The notes below the pieces were generated by a model. That model searched no databases, had not been told where the DNA came from, and saw only the letters and a list, made by a program, of their open reading frames with translations. From positions 1 through 7,323 of the forward strand of contig CAAFWD010000034.1 in the NCBI GenBank assembly GCA_900766645.1: a stretch of DNA of 7,323 nt, given 5' to 3'. How positions within the stretch are numbered: the stretch's first letter is position 1; each line of letters opens with the position of its first letter. Position numbers and translations under genes: made by a program. This DNA is from an uncultured Cetobacterium sp. (GTDB lineage: Bacteria; Fusobacteriota; Fusobacteriia; Fusobacteriales; Fusobacteriaceae). Positions 1 to 6,163 of this stretch are shown here, one piece after another.

Positions 1-51
1 AGCCATGATACCAATGTTTCTAGTCATTTCTAGCGAAACGCTTCTAGCCAT
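1..51 (-). CDS. fusA: Elongation factor G, N-terminal 17 codons (partial, cut by window edge)
   Basis: EF-G is the GTPase that drives ribosomal translocation and, with RRF, ribosome recycling in the cytoplasm. Only the first 17 residues are visible: MARSVSLEMTRNIGIMA. They match the invariant EF-G opening (MAR-x-V-x-LE-x-TRNIGIMA), which runs directly into the G1 loop AHIDAGKTT beyond the edge. The ATG at 49-51 has a strong AGGAGGG site at 59-65. It lies 37 bases after rpsG, giving the standard rpsL-rpsG-fusA order of the str operon. The G domain, domains II-V and the stop codon are outside the window, so integrity of the gene cannot be judged. Confidence 0.93.
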   Translation of the reverse strand, partial: MARSVSLEMTRNIGIMA

Positions 52-58
52 TTTGTTA

Positions 59-65
59 CCCTCCT
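59..65 (-). promoter_or_regulatory. Ribosome-binding site of fusA
   Basis: AGGAGGG on the minus strand, 7 bases before the fusA ATG at 51. It fixes the start of the partial gene. Confidence 0.8.
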
Positions 66-88
66 AAATTTCAAAAATACAACTAAAA

Positions 89-559
89 TTAGAACTTGTA
101 GTGTGCAAATGCTCTGTTAGCTTCTGCCATTTTATAAGTATCCTCTTTTTTCTTAATTGTAGCTCCTTCGTTGTTAGATGCCGCGATTAACTCTGCCGCC
201 ATCTTCTCGATCATACCGTACTCTTTTCTTTGTCTTGTGTAAAGAGTTAACCATCTGATAGCTAAAGTTTGCTGTCTCTCAGCTCTTACTTCTACCGGTA
301 CTTGGTATGTAGCTCCTCCAATTCTTCTTGATCTTACTTCGATCTGTGGTTTAATGTTCTCTAAGGCTTGCTTAAATACATCGTACCCCTCTTGACCAGT
401 TTTTTCTTTTATTAAATCCATTGCAGAATAGAAAATTCCCTCAGCAATTGATTTTTTTCCATCTATCATGAATGAGTTGATAACCTTAGTTACAACCTTA
501 TCAGAATATCTTGAATCAGGTAATACATCTCTTTTTACTGCTGCTCTTCTTCTTGACAT
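89..559 (-). CDS. rpsG: 30S ribosomal protein S7
   Basis: S7 is a primary binder of the 3' major domain of 16S rRNA; it nucleates assembly of the 30S head and lies near the E site. The 156-residue length is typical. Visible hallmarks are the N-terminal MSRRR basic start, the INSFMIDGKKS segment near residues 28-38, the rRNA-binding stretch EVRSRRIGGATYQVPVEV near 74-91, and the C-terminal KMAEANRAFAHYKF. It follows rpsL by 30 bases and precedes fusA by 37 bases, all in one operon. Its site AAGGAGGTGG at 570-579 is almost fully complementary to the 16S tail. In E. coli S7 represses its own operon by binding the rpsL-rpsG gap; the short gap here shows no obvious equivalent. Family identity is certain. 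Confidence 0.99.
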   Translation of the reverse strand: MSRRRAAVKRDVLPDSRYSDKVVTKVINSFMIDGKKSIAEGIFYSAMDLIKEKTGQEGYDVFKQALENIKPQIEVRSRRIGGATYQVPVEVRAERQQTLAIRWLTLYTRQRKEYGMIEKMAAELIAASNNEGATIKKKEDTYKMAEANRAFAHYKF

Positions 560-569
560 TTTTTACTGT

Positions 570-579
570 CCACCTCCTT
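570..579 (-). promoter_or_regulatory. Ribosome-binding site of rpsG
   Basis: AAGGAGGTGG, unusually long complementarity to the 16S 3' tail, about 10 bases before the ATG at 559. Fits the high expression expected of S7 and makes it likely that rpsG is initiated independently rather than only by coupling to rpsL. Confidence 0.8.
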
Positions 580-589
580 GAATTAATTA

Positions 590-958
590 TTACGCTTTCT
601 TAGCTCCGTATTTAGATCTTGATTGTTTTCTCTTAGCAACTCCAGCTGTATCTAAAGCTCCTCTGATAACTTTATATCTAACTCCTGGTAAGTCTTTTGT
701 TCTTCCTCCTCTTACTAGAACAATTGAGTGCTCCTGTAAGTTGTGTCCCTCTCCTGGGATGTATGAAGTAACTTCGATTCCGTTAGTTAACTTTACTCTG
801 GCAACCTTTCTTAACGCTGAGTTTGGCTTCTTAGGTGTAGTAGTATAAACTCTTACACATACTCCTCTTCTCTGTGGGTTTCCTTGTAATGCTGGTGATT
901 TTTTACTCTCTTCTAGAGTTTGTCTTCCTTTTTTTACTAATTGACTTAAAGTAGGCAT
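590..958 (-). CDS. rpsL: 30S ribosomal protein S12
   Basis: S12 sits at the 30S decoding centre and takes part in tRNA selection. The 122 residues span the full family length. The conserved TTTPKKPNSALRKVARV stretch starts at residue 40, PGEGHNLQEHS at 68-78 and VRGGRTKDLPGVRY at 82-95. Lys43 and Lys88, where streptomycin-resistance substitutions commonly occur, are both the ordinary lysines, so this S12 looks wild type. Asp89 is the residue methylthiolated by RimO in E. coli; it is present. The gene is first in the str operon, behind a near-consensus promoter and an AAGGAGGG site at 963-970. Codon choice looks less A/T-extreme than in the genes upstream, as expected for a highly expressed gene. 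Confidence 0.99.
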   Translation of the reverse strand: MPTLSQLVKKGRQTLEESKKSPALQGNPQRRGVCVRVYTTTPKKPNSALRKVARVKLTNGIEVTSYIPGEGHNLQEHSIVLVRGGRTKDLPGVRYKVIRGALDTAGVAKRKQSRSKYGAKKA

Positions 959-962
959 TTTA

Positions 963-970
963 CCCTCCTT
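963..970 (-). promoter_or_regulatory. Ribosome-binding site of rpsL
   Basis: AAGGAGGG, 4 bases upstream of the ATG at 958. Strong match that fixes the rpsL start. Confidence 0.8.
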
Positions 971-1015
971 CCTCTTAATTTTTATTTATTATTTTAAATA
1001 ATATTTAACTTTAGT

Positions 1016-1044
1016 ATTATAATAACTTTATTGCAAAAAGTCAA
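1016..1044 (-). promoter_or_regulatory. Near-consensus housekeeping promoter of the str operon
   Basis: Read on the minus strand, TTGACT (1039-1044) is followed by exactly 17 bases and then TATAAT (1016-1021). This is one mismatch from the ideal sigma-70/sigma-A promoter. Transcription should begin near 1009, giving a leader of about 50 bases before rpsL. The -35 box lies only 28 bases past the stop codon of the ABC-F gene. The short A/T-rich leader shows no hairpin that would suggest attenuation. Confidence 0.85.
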
Positions 1045-1071
1045 AGATAATTTTACCATAATTTTAAATTT

Positions 1072-2979
1072 TTACAACTGTTTTTTTTCATTTTCTAACT
1101 CTAATCCAGTAGTTTCCCACAATTCCATAGTTTCAAAAATTTTATTATCTTTGTCATCTATTTTCACTTGAAGTTCCATTAACGCTTCAATATCATTAAC
1201 TTTCCCTGCAGATTCATACCTTATTTCTAGTTGTGATTTTTCCTCTTCTAACTTCTCTATTTCTTTTTCCAGTTTCTCATATTTTTTTTCTAAAGATGAA
1301 ATTTTGTTTCTAACTCTTTTTTGTTTTTCATAATCTAAAGTACTTTTTTCATCTTTATTTTTAGATATTTTTTTACTTTGAATATATTCTTCGTAGTCAC
1401 CTTTAAATAATTTAGAGCCATTTTTTATGATTTCATATACATTATTAACTACGCTTTCTAAAAAATATCTGTCATGAGATACAACTAACATAGTTCCATC
1501 ATAATCTTCTAATGCTTCTTCTAATATTTCTCTTGAGTATATATCTAAGTGATTCGTTGGCTCATCTAATATTAAAAAATTAGGCTTAGCTAATAAAAGT
1601 TTCATAAAAGCAACTCTGGCCTTTTCTCCTCCCGATAAAGTTTTAATTTTTTTATCAACGTCATCTGATGAAAATAAAAAACCTCCCGCTATATTTCTTG
1701 CTTCTTCTTCACTTAAAACAAAATTATCTAAAAGTTCATCCAATATACTATTTTCTAAATTCAACCCTTGATGATTTTGATCATAATACCCTATGTTTAC
1801 TCTTTCTCCTACCGTGACTACCCCTGTTGTTGGAACTATTAATTTATTAACAATTTTTAATATTGTAGATTTTCCTACTCCATTTTCACCTATAATTCCT
1901 ACTCTATCACCTTTATATATAGTTAAATCTAAATTTTCAAATATTTTTTTATCGTCAAATTCCATTCCTAAACTAGAAATACTTAAAACCTTATCAGCGC
2001 TTACTTTATCTACTTCAAATTTTAATTTTATTTTTCTATTTTTTATTATTGGATCTTTCATTTTTTCCATTCTATCCAACATTTTTTGTCTTCCTCTAGC
2101 CTGTTTACATTTTTGGCCAGCTTTATACTTTCTCACAAATTCTTCCATTTTTTTTATTTTTTCTTGTTCTTTTTCATAAGCTTTTACTGCTCCAGATAAA
2201 TATGCTTCCTTTTGAATTAAATAATCTGTAAAATTTCCTTTATAGGTTTTTAATGTTTTTCCTTCAACTTCGAAAATTCTATTAGTAATATTATCTAAGA
2301 AATATCTATCGTGTGATATCACTATAAAAGCTTTATTGTAATCTTTTAAAAATTTTTCTAACCACTCTATGGCTATCAAATCTAAATGGTTTGTAGGTTC
2401 ATCCATTATCAATAATTCTGGTTCTTCCAATAATATTTTTCCTAATGCAACTCTTGATTGTTGTCCTCCTGACAAATCGCCAATTTTACTACTCCATAAT
2501 TTTTCTGATAAACTAAGACCAACTAAAATTTGCTTTACTTTATATTCGATTGAATATCCTTCTTCTTGTTCGTATCTAGAGCTTAAATTAGATAGTTCAT
2601 CCATATGTTTATCGAAATTTTCAACATCTTCTGTTAAAAGCTTGTTTAAACTTTGCATTTTCTCATAAATTTCTTTTAAATTTGAAAAAACTCCTATTAA
2701 TTCATCAAATACTTTATTTTCTTTATTTAAATTTATATTCTGAGATAAATACCCTACTTTAAGATTATTTTTTTTAGATATAGTTCCTATCTCCTTTGTT
2801 AAAGGATCTACATCAAATGTTTCTATGCCTAACAATATTTTTATTAAAGTAGTTTTCCCGGCTCCGTTTACACCTATTATTCCTATTTTGTCCTTTTCAT
2901 CTATTGAAAAATTTATATTACTAAAAAGAGTTTCCCCTGAAAATCCTTTATGTAAATTATTCACACTCAATAACGCCAT
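1072..2979 (-). CDS. ABC-F family ATPase (duplicated ATP-binding cassette, YdiF/Uup-like)
   Basis: ABC-F proteins have no membrane domain; they bind the ribosomal E site and act on translation, and some members protect against ribosome-targeting antibiotics. The 635 residues hold two cassettes. Cassette 1 has Walker A GVNGAGKT (36-43), signature LSGGQ (169-173), Walker B LLIMDEPTNHLD (189-200) and switch SHDR (222-225). Cassette 2 has Walker A GENGVGKS (364-371), LSGGE (448-452), LDEPTNHLD (471-479) and SHDR (501-504). Both catalytic glutamates (194, 473) are present. The charged linker at about 250-325, with KQARGRQKMLDRM near 292-304, fits the P-site tRNA interaction motif. Residues from about 540 to the end form a Lys/Glu-rich coiled coil, as in Uup and YdiF. 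Start: ATG with AAGGAGA at 2986-2992, 6 bases away. It has its own promoter and lies upstream of the str operon. Housekeeping and resistance roles cannot be told apart from sequence alone. Confidence 0.95.
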   Translation of the reverse strand: MALLSVNNLHKGFSGETLFSNINFSIDEKDKIGIIGVNGAGKTTLIKILLGIETFDVDPLTKEIGTISKKNNLKVGYLSQNINLNKENKVFDELIGVFSNLKEIYEKMQSLNKLLTEDVENFDKHMDELSNLSSRYEQEEGYSIEYKVKQILVGLSLSEKLWSSKIGDLSGGQQSRVALGKILLEEPELLIMDEPTNHLDLIAIEWLEKFLKDYNKAFIVISHDRYFLDNITNRIFEVEGKTLKTYKGNFTDYLIQKEAYLSGAVKAYEKEQEKIKKMEEFVRKYKAGQKCKQARGRQKMLDRMEKMKDPIIKNRKIKLKFEVDKVSADKVLSISSLGMEFDDKKIFENLDLTIYKGDRVGIIGENGVGKSTILKIVNKLIVPTTGVVTVGERVNIGYYDQNHQGLNLENSILDELLDNFVLSEEEARNIAGGFLFSSDDVDKKIKTLSGGEKARVAFMKLLLAKPNFLILDEPTNHLDIYSREILEEALEDYDGTMLVVSHDRYFLESVVNNVYEIIKNGSKLFKGDYEEYIQSKKISKNKDEKSTLDYEKQKRVRNKISSLEKKYEKLEKEIEKLEEEKSQLEIRYESAGKVNDIEALMELQVKIDDKDNKIFETMELWETTGLELENEKKQL

Positions 2980-3012
2980 CTTTGCTCTCCTTAATTTTCT
3001 ACTTTACTTATC

Positions 3013-3021
3013 ATTATAACA
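3013..3021 (-). promoter_or_regulatory. Extended -10 promoter of the ABC-F gene
   Basis: The minus strand reads TATGTTATAAT: a perfect TATAAT (3013-3018) preceded by the TG-N extension (3019-3021). No good -35 box is seen at the usual distance (best is TTATGG at 3037-3042, 18 bases away), which is tolerated in extended -10 promoters. The predicted start near 3006 leaves a leader of about 27 bases. It lies just downstream of the hairpin terminator of the preceding operon, so the ABC-F gene is probably its own transcription unit. Confidence 0.7.
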
Positions 3022-3046
3022 TAGATTTGTTTATATCCATAATATG

Positions 3047-3083
3047 AAAAAGCTTCTATAGAAATTCTATGGAAGCTTTTTTT
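3047..3083 (-). terminator. Hairpin terminator at the end of the galE-yqeB-xdhC-moaC operon
   Basis: AAAAAGCTTC (3047-3056) pairs perfectly with GAAGCTTTTT (3072-3081). An inner stem of at least 4 pairs continues after one position that is a C/A mismatch in minus-strand RNA but a G-U pair in plus-strand RNA. Minus-strand transcripts leave the stem through five U residues; plus-strand transcripts leave through seven, so it could stop transcription from either side. The TAG ending the last transporter reading frame (3067-3069) lies inside the hairpin, so the terminator is built partly from coding sequence. Confidence 0.8.
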
Positions 3084-3684
3084 CTAAAATAAAATTATAA
3101 AATTGTAATAATATATTAAATAAAATTATTAATATGCCCATTGTTATAATTGGAACTAAAGAATTATAACTGTTACTTAACTGTATGCACAAAATTATTA
3201 GTAAAGGTCCAATTAATGCTGTCACAGAAAATCCAATTGAATAATCTCCTAAAACAGGGCTTTCTAATTTAGGGTCGCAAATTCTGAATAATAATAATCC
3301 TGTTAAAAATACTCCTGTAAATGTCCCAAATATAGATAATGTTCTTTCATAATAATTATCCAAAAAATATTTCTGACATGACTTTTCAATTAAAAGCCAT
3401 GTTAAACTAAGTGCTATTATAGAAGTCAATAAAACCAACATTACGTATTGATATACGGACTTAATTGGCACTGCTGCAATAGCTGAAACTATTTCATATT
3501 CTGTAAATAATCCTACTATTTTGGTTTTTACTTTTTTATCTATACACCATTCTAAATTTTCTTTTTTCAATCTCAACCAAATAAAAAACATTAGTATCAT
3601 TCCCAATGACCACGGTGTTAACCTTGAAACTATTGGTACTTCATTGGTCTTTAAAATTTTAATTAATAAGAAAAGATATCCCAC
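3067..3684 (-). pseudogene. C-terminal fragment of the broken GltS-like symporter (205-codon open frame)
   Basis: This is the longest intact piece of the decayed transporter and could be mistaken for a complete small membrane protein. Its only upstream start is a GTG at 3684 with no ribosome-binding site, and the frame begins in the middle of a transmembrane segment whose first half (LALIFSVCGISF) lies in another frame just upstream. Hydrophobic segments are visible at about residues 26-37, 79-99, 117-134, 150-168 and 176-199. The stretch FGTFTGVFLTGLLLFRICDP at 119-138 matches the conserved glycine-rich region of the second half of ESS carriers. It ends at TAG inside the terminator hairpin. 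If it were made it would lack the N-terminal half, including the GGHGT loop, so transport is very unlikely. Confidence 0.75.
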
Positions 3685-4114
3685 AAACTGAAAATATTAA
3701 TGCTAGATGAAATGCAAATATATCTATAAGAAGTATTCAAAAAAGTTTCTCTTGTCACATATCTTTGATCTTCAATATTTCTATAATATCCTTTTTTAAT
3801 TTCAATAGGAATCTTAGAAATATCACCTAAACTTCTCATTTTTTTAATCTTATTCCTCTATTTATCTGAATTATTCCAATTATTAAGCCCATAACTAATC
3901 CTACAGTTCCATGCCCACCTGCAAATCCAGCATTTAATTCTGCACCAAAAGTTTTATAAACATCTAATTTTAAGTGCTCTTTCCAAAACTGATTTATAGT
4001 ATACCCTAAAAATAATTGAAGATGGTAAAAATAATTCTTGTAAAAGTTTAATTTTGCTCCTTAATACCAAACCAATTATCAACAATGTACTCATACATAT
4101 AAAATATCATTCAT
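3067..4114 (-). pseudogene. gltS: Decayed ESS/GltS-type sodium:glutamate symporter gene
   Basis: The family are inner-membrane sodium-coupled glutamate carriers, usually a little over 400 residues; only about 350 codons of space exist here. Recognisable pieces follow the family order but in different frames. An ATG at 4114 opens MNDILYV and hits a stop. Another frame from 4094 gives MSTLLIIGLVLRSKIKLLQ and ends in FLPSSII. Another (about 4018-3836) gives FLGYTINQFW, then AGFAGGHGTVGLV, the family's conserved GGHGT loop, and stops at TGA after an A7 run. The first frame resumes at 3839 (RSLGDISKIPIEIKKGYY), then changes near 3727 (DIFAFHLALIFSV) and again near 3672 into the long 3' frame. About 70 residues after PSSII and about 30 after GGHGT seem to be missing, judged from memory of the family layout. 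The start overlaps the moaC stop. Pseudogene status is clear; the exact substrate of the ancestor is inferred. Confidence 0.82.
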
Positions 4115-4577
4115 TTATATATTCTCCTGATTTTCCTCCACTTTTTCTATTTAATTTAACTTCTGATATTATCATGCTTTTATCCATAGCTTTACACATA
4201 TCATATATTGTTAAAAGTGATGCTGAAACAGCAGTTAATGCTTCCATTTCAATTCCAGTTTTTCCGTAAGTTGAAACTATTGCTTTAGCAGTGACTGATT
4301 GTTTTTCAAGATCTAATTCGAACTCCATCTCAATTCCACTTATAAATATTGGATGACACATAGGTATTATTTCACTAGTTTTTTTTGCTGCCATTATTCC
4401 AGCTACTCTTGCAACTCCTATTACATCTCCTTTTCCTATTTTACCTTCTTCTATCTTTTTAAATGTCTCCAGATTCATATTTATTTTCCCAGATGCTATT
4501 GCTATTCTTTTTGTTTCAGCTTTATCCGTCACATCAACCATCACTGCTTTTCCATTTTTATCAAAATGAGTTAACAT
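4107..4577 (-). CDS. moaC: Cyclic pyranopterin monophosphate synthase MoaC
   Basis: MoaC converts the 3',8-cyclo-GTP made by MoaA into cyclic pyranopterin monophosphate, the first stable intermediate of molybdenum cofactor synthesis, in the cytoplasm. At 156 residues it has family length. Catalytic positions aligned by eye to E. coli MoaC are Lys49, His75 in IPMCHPI, Glu110 and Glu112 in KTGIEMEALTAVS, Asp126 and Lys129 in TIYDMCKA; the KSGGKSGEY tail is conserved. I place the start at the ATG at 4577, five bases after AGGAGG (4583-4588), rather than at the TTG one codon upstream. The ATG shares its A with the xdhC stop (TGATG), so the two are probably translationally coupled. No moaA, moaB, mog or moeA lies in the window. 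The stop TGA overlaps the start of the decayed transporter gene. Confidence 0.97.
   Translation of the reverse strand: MLTHFDKNGKAVMVDVTDKAETKRIAIASGKINMNLETFKKIEEGKIGKGDVIGVARVAGIMAAKKTSEIIPMCHPIFISGIEMEFELDLEKQSVTAKAIVSTYGKTGIEMEALTAVSASLLTIYDMCKAMDKSMIISEVKLNRKSGGKSGEYINE
4123..4128 (-). promoter_or_regulatory. Relic ribosome-binding site of the GltS-like pseudogene, inside moaC
   Basis: AGGAGA within the last moaC codons, 8 bases before the ATG at 4114. The spacing is ideal, so the original transporter start probably was this ATG, within the ATGAATGA overlap with the moaC stop. Confidence 0.6.
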
Positions 4578-5341
4578 CAAATCCTCCTATGCTCTAAACT
4601 CCCACCATTTTTAACTACTAAAATTTCACTTATAATTTCAATTGCTATTTCATATGGTGTTCCATCTGATATTTTTAATCCTATTGGTGAATAAAATTTT
4701 TCTTTTGGAATATATACATTTTCTTTTTCTAATTGATCTTTTATTTCCCTAACCTTCTTTTTACTTCCTATCATCCCAATGTATTTCGATTTCTTTTTTA
4801 AAATTTCCTTTAAAGCTTTATAATCTGTATTATGTCCTTTAGTCACTATTACAAAATATGTATTTGGATTATCTCCCAAGGAATTTATACTTTCTATATA
4901 TTCTCCCACGATTACTCCAGCTTCCAAATTTTCATCTCTGTCATCTAAAACAACAACTTCAAATTCAGAATCTTCCAGTAATTTTTTCATCTTTTTCCCT
5001 ATATGTCCTGCTCCCACTATAACTACTCTATCTTTTGGAGAAAATATTTTTATATATCCCTTTACTGAGCCACCACAGCTCATTCCCAATTCTTTTTCTT
5101 GAGTTAAATCATATTCAAATAAACTATTTTTACCAATCAACAATTTTTCTTTAGCTTTCTCTATAACTTTATATTCAAGCATTCCTCCGCCTATAGTTCC
5201 AAAAAATCCATCTGCATAAACCATCATCATTGTTCCTTCTTTTCTCGGCGCTGATCCTTTTGATTCGATCAATGTTACTAGAGCTACTTTTTCCCCATTC
5301 TTATTTTTTTCCATTACTTTTTCCAATATTTCAAAATCCAT
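4577..5341 (-). CDS. xdhC: XdhC/CoxI family molybdenum hydroxylase maturation protein
   Basis: XdhC-type proteins bind molybdenum cofactor, help its sulfuration and insert it into xanthine dehydrogenase and related hydroxylases. The 254 residues show both expected parts. The N-terminal XdhC/CoxI domain has ESKGSAPRKEGT (26-37), GTIGGGMLE (48-56) and GMSCGG (86-91). The C-terminal Rossmann domain has VVIVGAGHIGKK (106-117) with the dinucleotide-type GxGxxG, an acidic end of the second strand (VVLDDRDE, 130-137), VTKGHNTD (166-173), IGMIGSKKK (188-196) and SPIGLKISDGTPYEIAIEI (218-236). Its ATG lies inside the end of yqeB (11-base overlap), with AGGGGAGA formed by yqeB codons upstream, so coupling to yqeB is likely. 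It is followed by moaC with a one-base overlap. No hydroxylase structural genes are present; the client enzyme is elsewhere. Family assignment is firm; the exact client is unknown. Confidence 0.93.
   Translation of the reverse strand: MDFEILEKVMEKNKNGEKVALVTLIESKGSAPRKEGTMMMVYADGFFGTIGGGMLEYKVIEKAKEKLLIGKNSLFEYDLTQEKELGMSCGGSVKGYIKIFSPKDRVVIVGAGHIGKKMKKLLEDSEFEVVVLDDRDENLEAGVIVGEYIESINSLGDNPNTYFVIVTKGHNTDYKALKEILKKKSKYIGMIGSKKKVREIKDQLEKENVYIPKEKFYSPIGLKISDGTPYEIAIEIISEILVVKNGGSLEHRRI
4583..4588 (-). promoter_or_regulatory. Ribosome-binding site deciding the moaC start
   Basis: AGGAGG within the last xdhC codons, 5 bases before ATG at 4577 and only 2 bases before the upstream TTG at 4580. 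The spacing favours the ATG. Confidence 0.8.
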
Positions 5342-6140
5342 TTAATTCTCCCCTTTTTTTCAATTCTGACATAATGGCTATTACTACCGCTCCACCTAAA
5401 GACCTCGCTTTATCTGAAATACAAAAACAATTCTCTAATTCACTTTCTCTTGGATCTATATCTGCAATTTTAAATTTTTCTTTTACATTATACCCAGTAG
5501 GAATTATCCCTCTTAAAACTCCTGATATTTCTGCTAAAACTGGTCTATCTCCTATAGTTCCTATAACCTCTGATTTTTTTACTTTATCTCCTATTTCTCT
5601 TGTTCCATTAAAAACACCTGAAATATCGGAATAAATAACTCTCTCTTTAGATATACCAGAGATTTCTCCTGGAACACCCGTATTTTTTAAAGCTTCTCCA
5701 CTAAAAATAATTCTTCCTAAATTATGCCCTCTCATAGTTTCTATAACTATATCAACATCTTTTCCCGCAATAAATCCCGGTCCCAATCCAATTGTTATTT
5801 CAGCCATATTTTTAGATGTCCCTATGTTTTTTTTAGCTAATATTGCATCTACGACTATTTGTGGAGATAATTTTTTTATCCAATTCCCAACAGAATCTAT
5901 TACTACCGGAATTTCTTTATTATTCCAGCATCTTTCAATTTCATGTTTTGTCTTTACTAGTCTTGATTTAATTCCTTCTACAGTTTGAGTATTTTTATAA
6001 ACACATTCTGAAAATGAAACACTTCTTCTAATTGCACTAGGTTTTTCTACTTCTAAAACTAACACTTTAAATCCGCTAGTATATAATGACCAAATAATTC
6101 CCGTTGCAATATCTCCGCCACCTCTAACTATAACTAACAT
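5331..6140 (-). CDS. yqeB: EF2563-family protein of selenium-dependent molybdenum hydroxylase systems (YqeB)
   Basis: This family (TIGR03309 type) occurs with selenium-dependent molybdenum hydroxylases; its biochemical role is not established, though cofactor maturation is assumed from genome context. With the start at 6140 it has 269 residues. VRGGGDIATG at 5-14 resembles a Rossmann-type nucleotide-binding loop; GLGPGF (118-123) and ETMRGHNLG (134-142) are conserved family motifs. The stretch at about 175-231, with GDKVKKSEVIG, ISGVLRGIIPTGYNV and DIDPR, looks like a lipoyl/biotinyl-type barrel-sandwich fold; that is inference. An ATG 18 bases upstream (6158) is possible but lacks a good site, whereas GGAGG at 6146-6150 sits 5 bases before 6140. 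It follows galE by 23 bases and overlaps xdhC by 11, pairing two maturation factors. No selD or hydroxylase gene is visible, so selenium dependence here is only suggested. Confidence 0.9.
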   Translation of the reverse strand: MLVIVRGGGDIATGIIWSLYTSGFKVLVLEVEKPSAIRRSVSFSECVYKNTQTVEGIKSRLVKTKHEIERCWNNKEIPVVIDSVGNWIKKLSPQIVVDAILAKKNIGTSKNMAEITIGLGPGFIAGKDVDIVIETMRGHNLGRIIFSGEALKNTGVPGEISGISKERVIYSDISGVFNGTREIGDKVKKSEVIGTIGDRPVLAEISGVLRGIIPTGYNVKEKFKIADIDPRESELENCFCISDKARSLGGAVVIAIMSELKKRGELNGF

Positions 6141-6145
6141 CTTTT

Positions 6146-6150
6146 CCTCC
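6146..6150 (-). promoter_or_regulatory. Ribosome-binding site deciding the yqeB start
   Basis: GGAGG followed by AAAAG and then ATG at 6140. This supports the shorter protein beginning MLVIVRGGGD over the 6-residue longer version from 6158. Confidence 0.8.
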
Positions 6151-6163
6151 AAAATCATAAGTT

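Noticed and set aside
560..589. S7 autoregulatory RNA site between rpsL and rpsG, as in E. coli
   Set aside because: The 30-base gap is A/T-rich around a long ribosome-binding site and shows no stem resembling the known site.
590..958. Streptomycin-resistance substitution in S12
   Set aside because: Lys43 and Lys88, the usual positions, are unchanged.
2980..3012. Leader-peptide attenuator before the ABC-F gene
   Set aside because: The predicted leader is only about 27 bases, too short for a leader peptide and alternative hairpins.
1793..3019. Plus-strand open frames of 64-128 codons opposite the ABC-F gene
   Set aside because: They lie wholly or mostly antisense to a gene with complete family motifs, have Phe/Ile/Leu/Ser-rich composition typical of the complement of A-rich coding sequence, and lack ribosome-binding sites.
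3836..3838. In-frame TGA in the transporter region as a selenocysteine codon, prompted by the selenium-linked neighbour
   Set aside because: The TGA follows an A7 run, the homologous sequence continues in another frame rather than through the TGA, and no clear selenocysteine insertion hairpin follows.
3685..4106. A separate intact small gene or non-coding RNA in the gap between moaC and the 205-codon frame
   Set aside because: The stretch translates into consecutive pieces of the same symporter family in alternating frames, which explains it better.
4054..5634. Plus-strand open frames opposite moaC, xdhC and yqeB
   Set aside because: They are shadows of well-supported genes, with low-complexity translations and no start signals.
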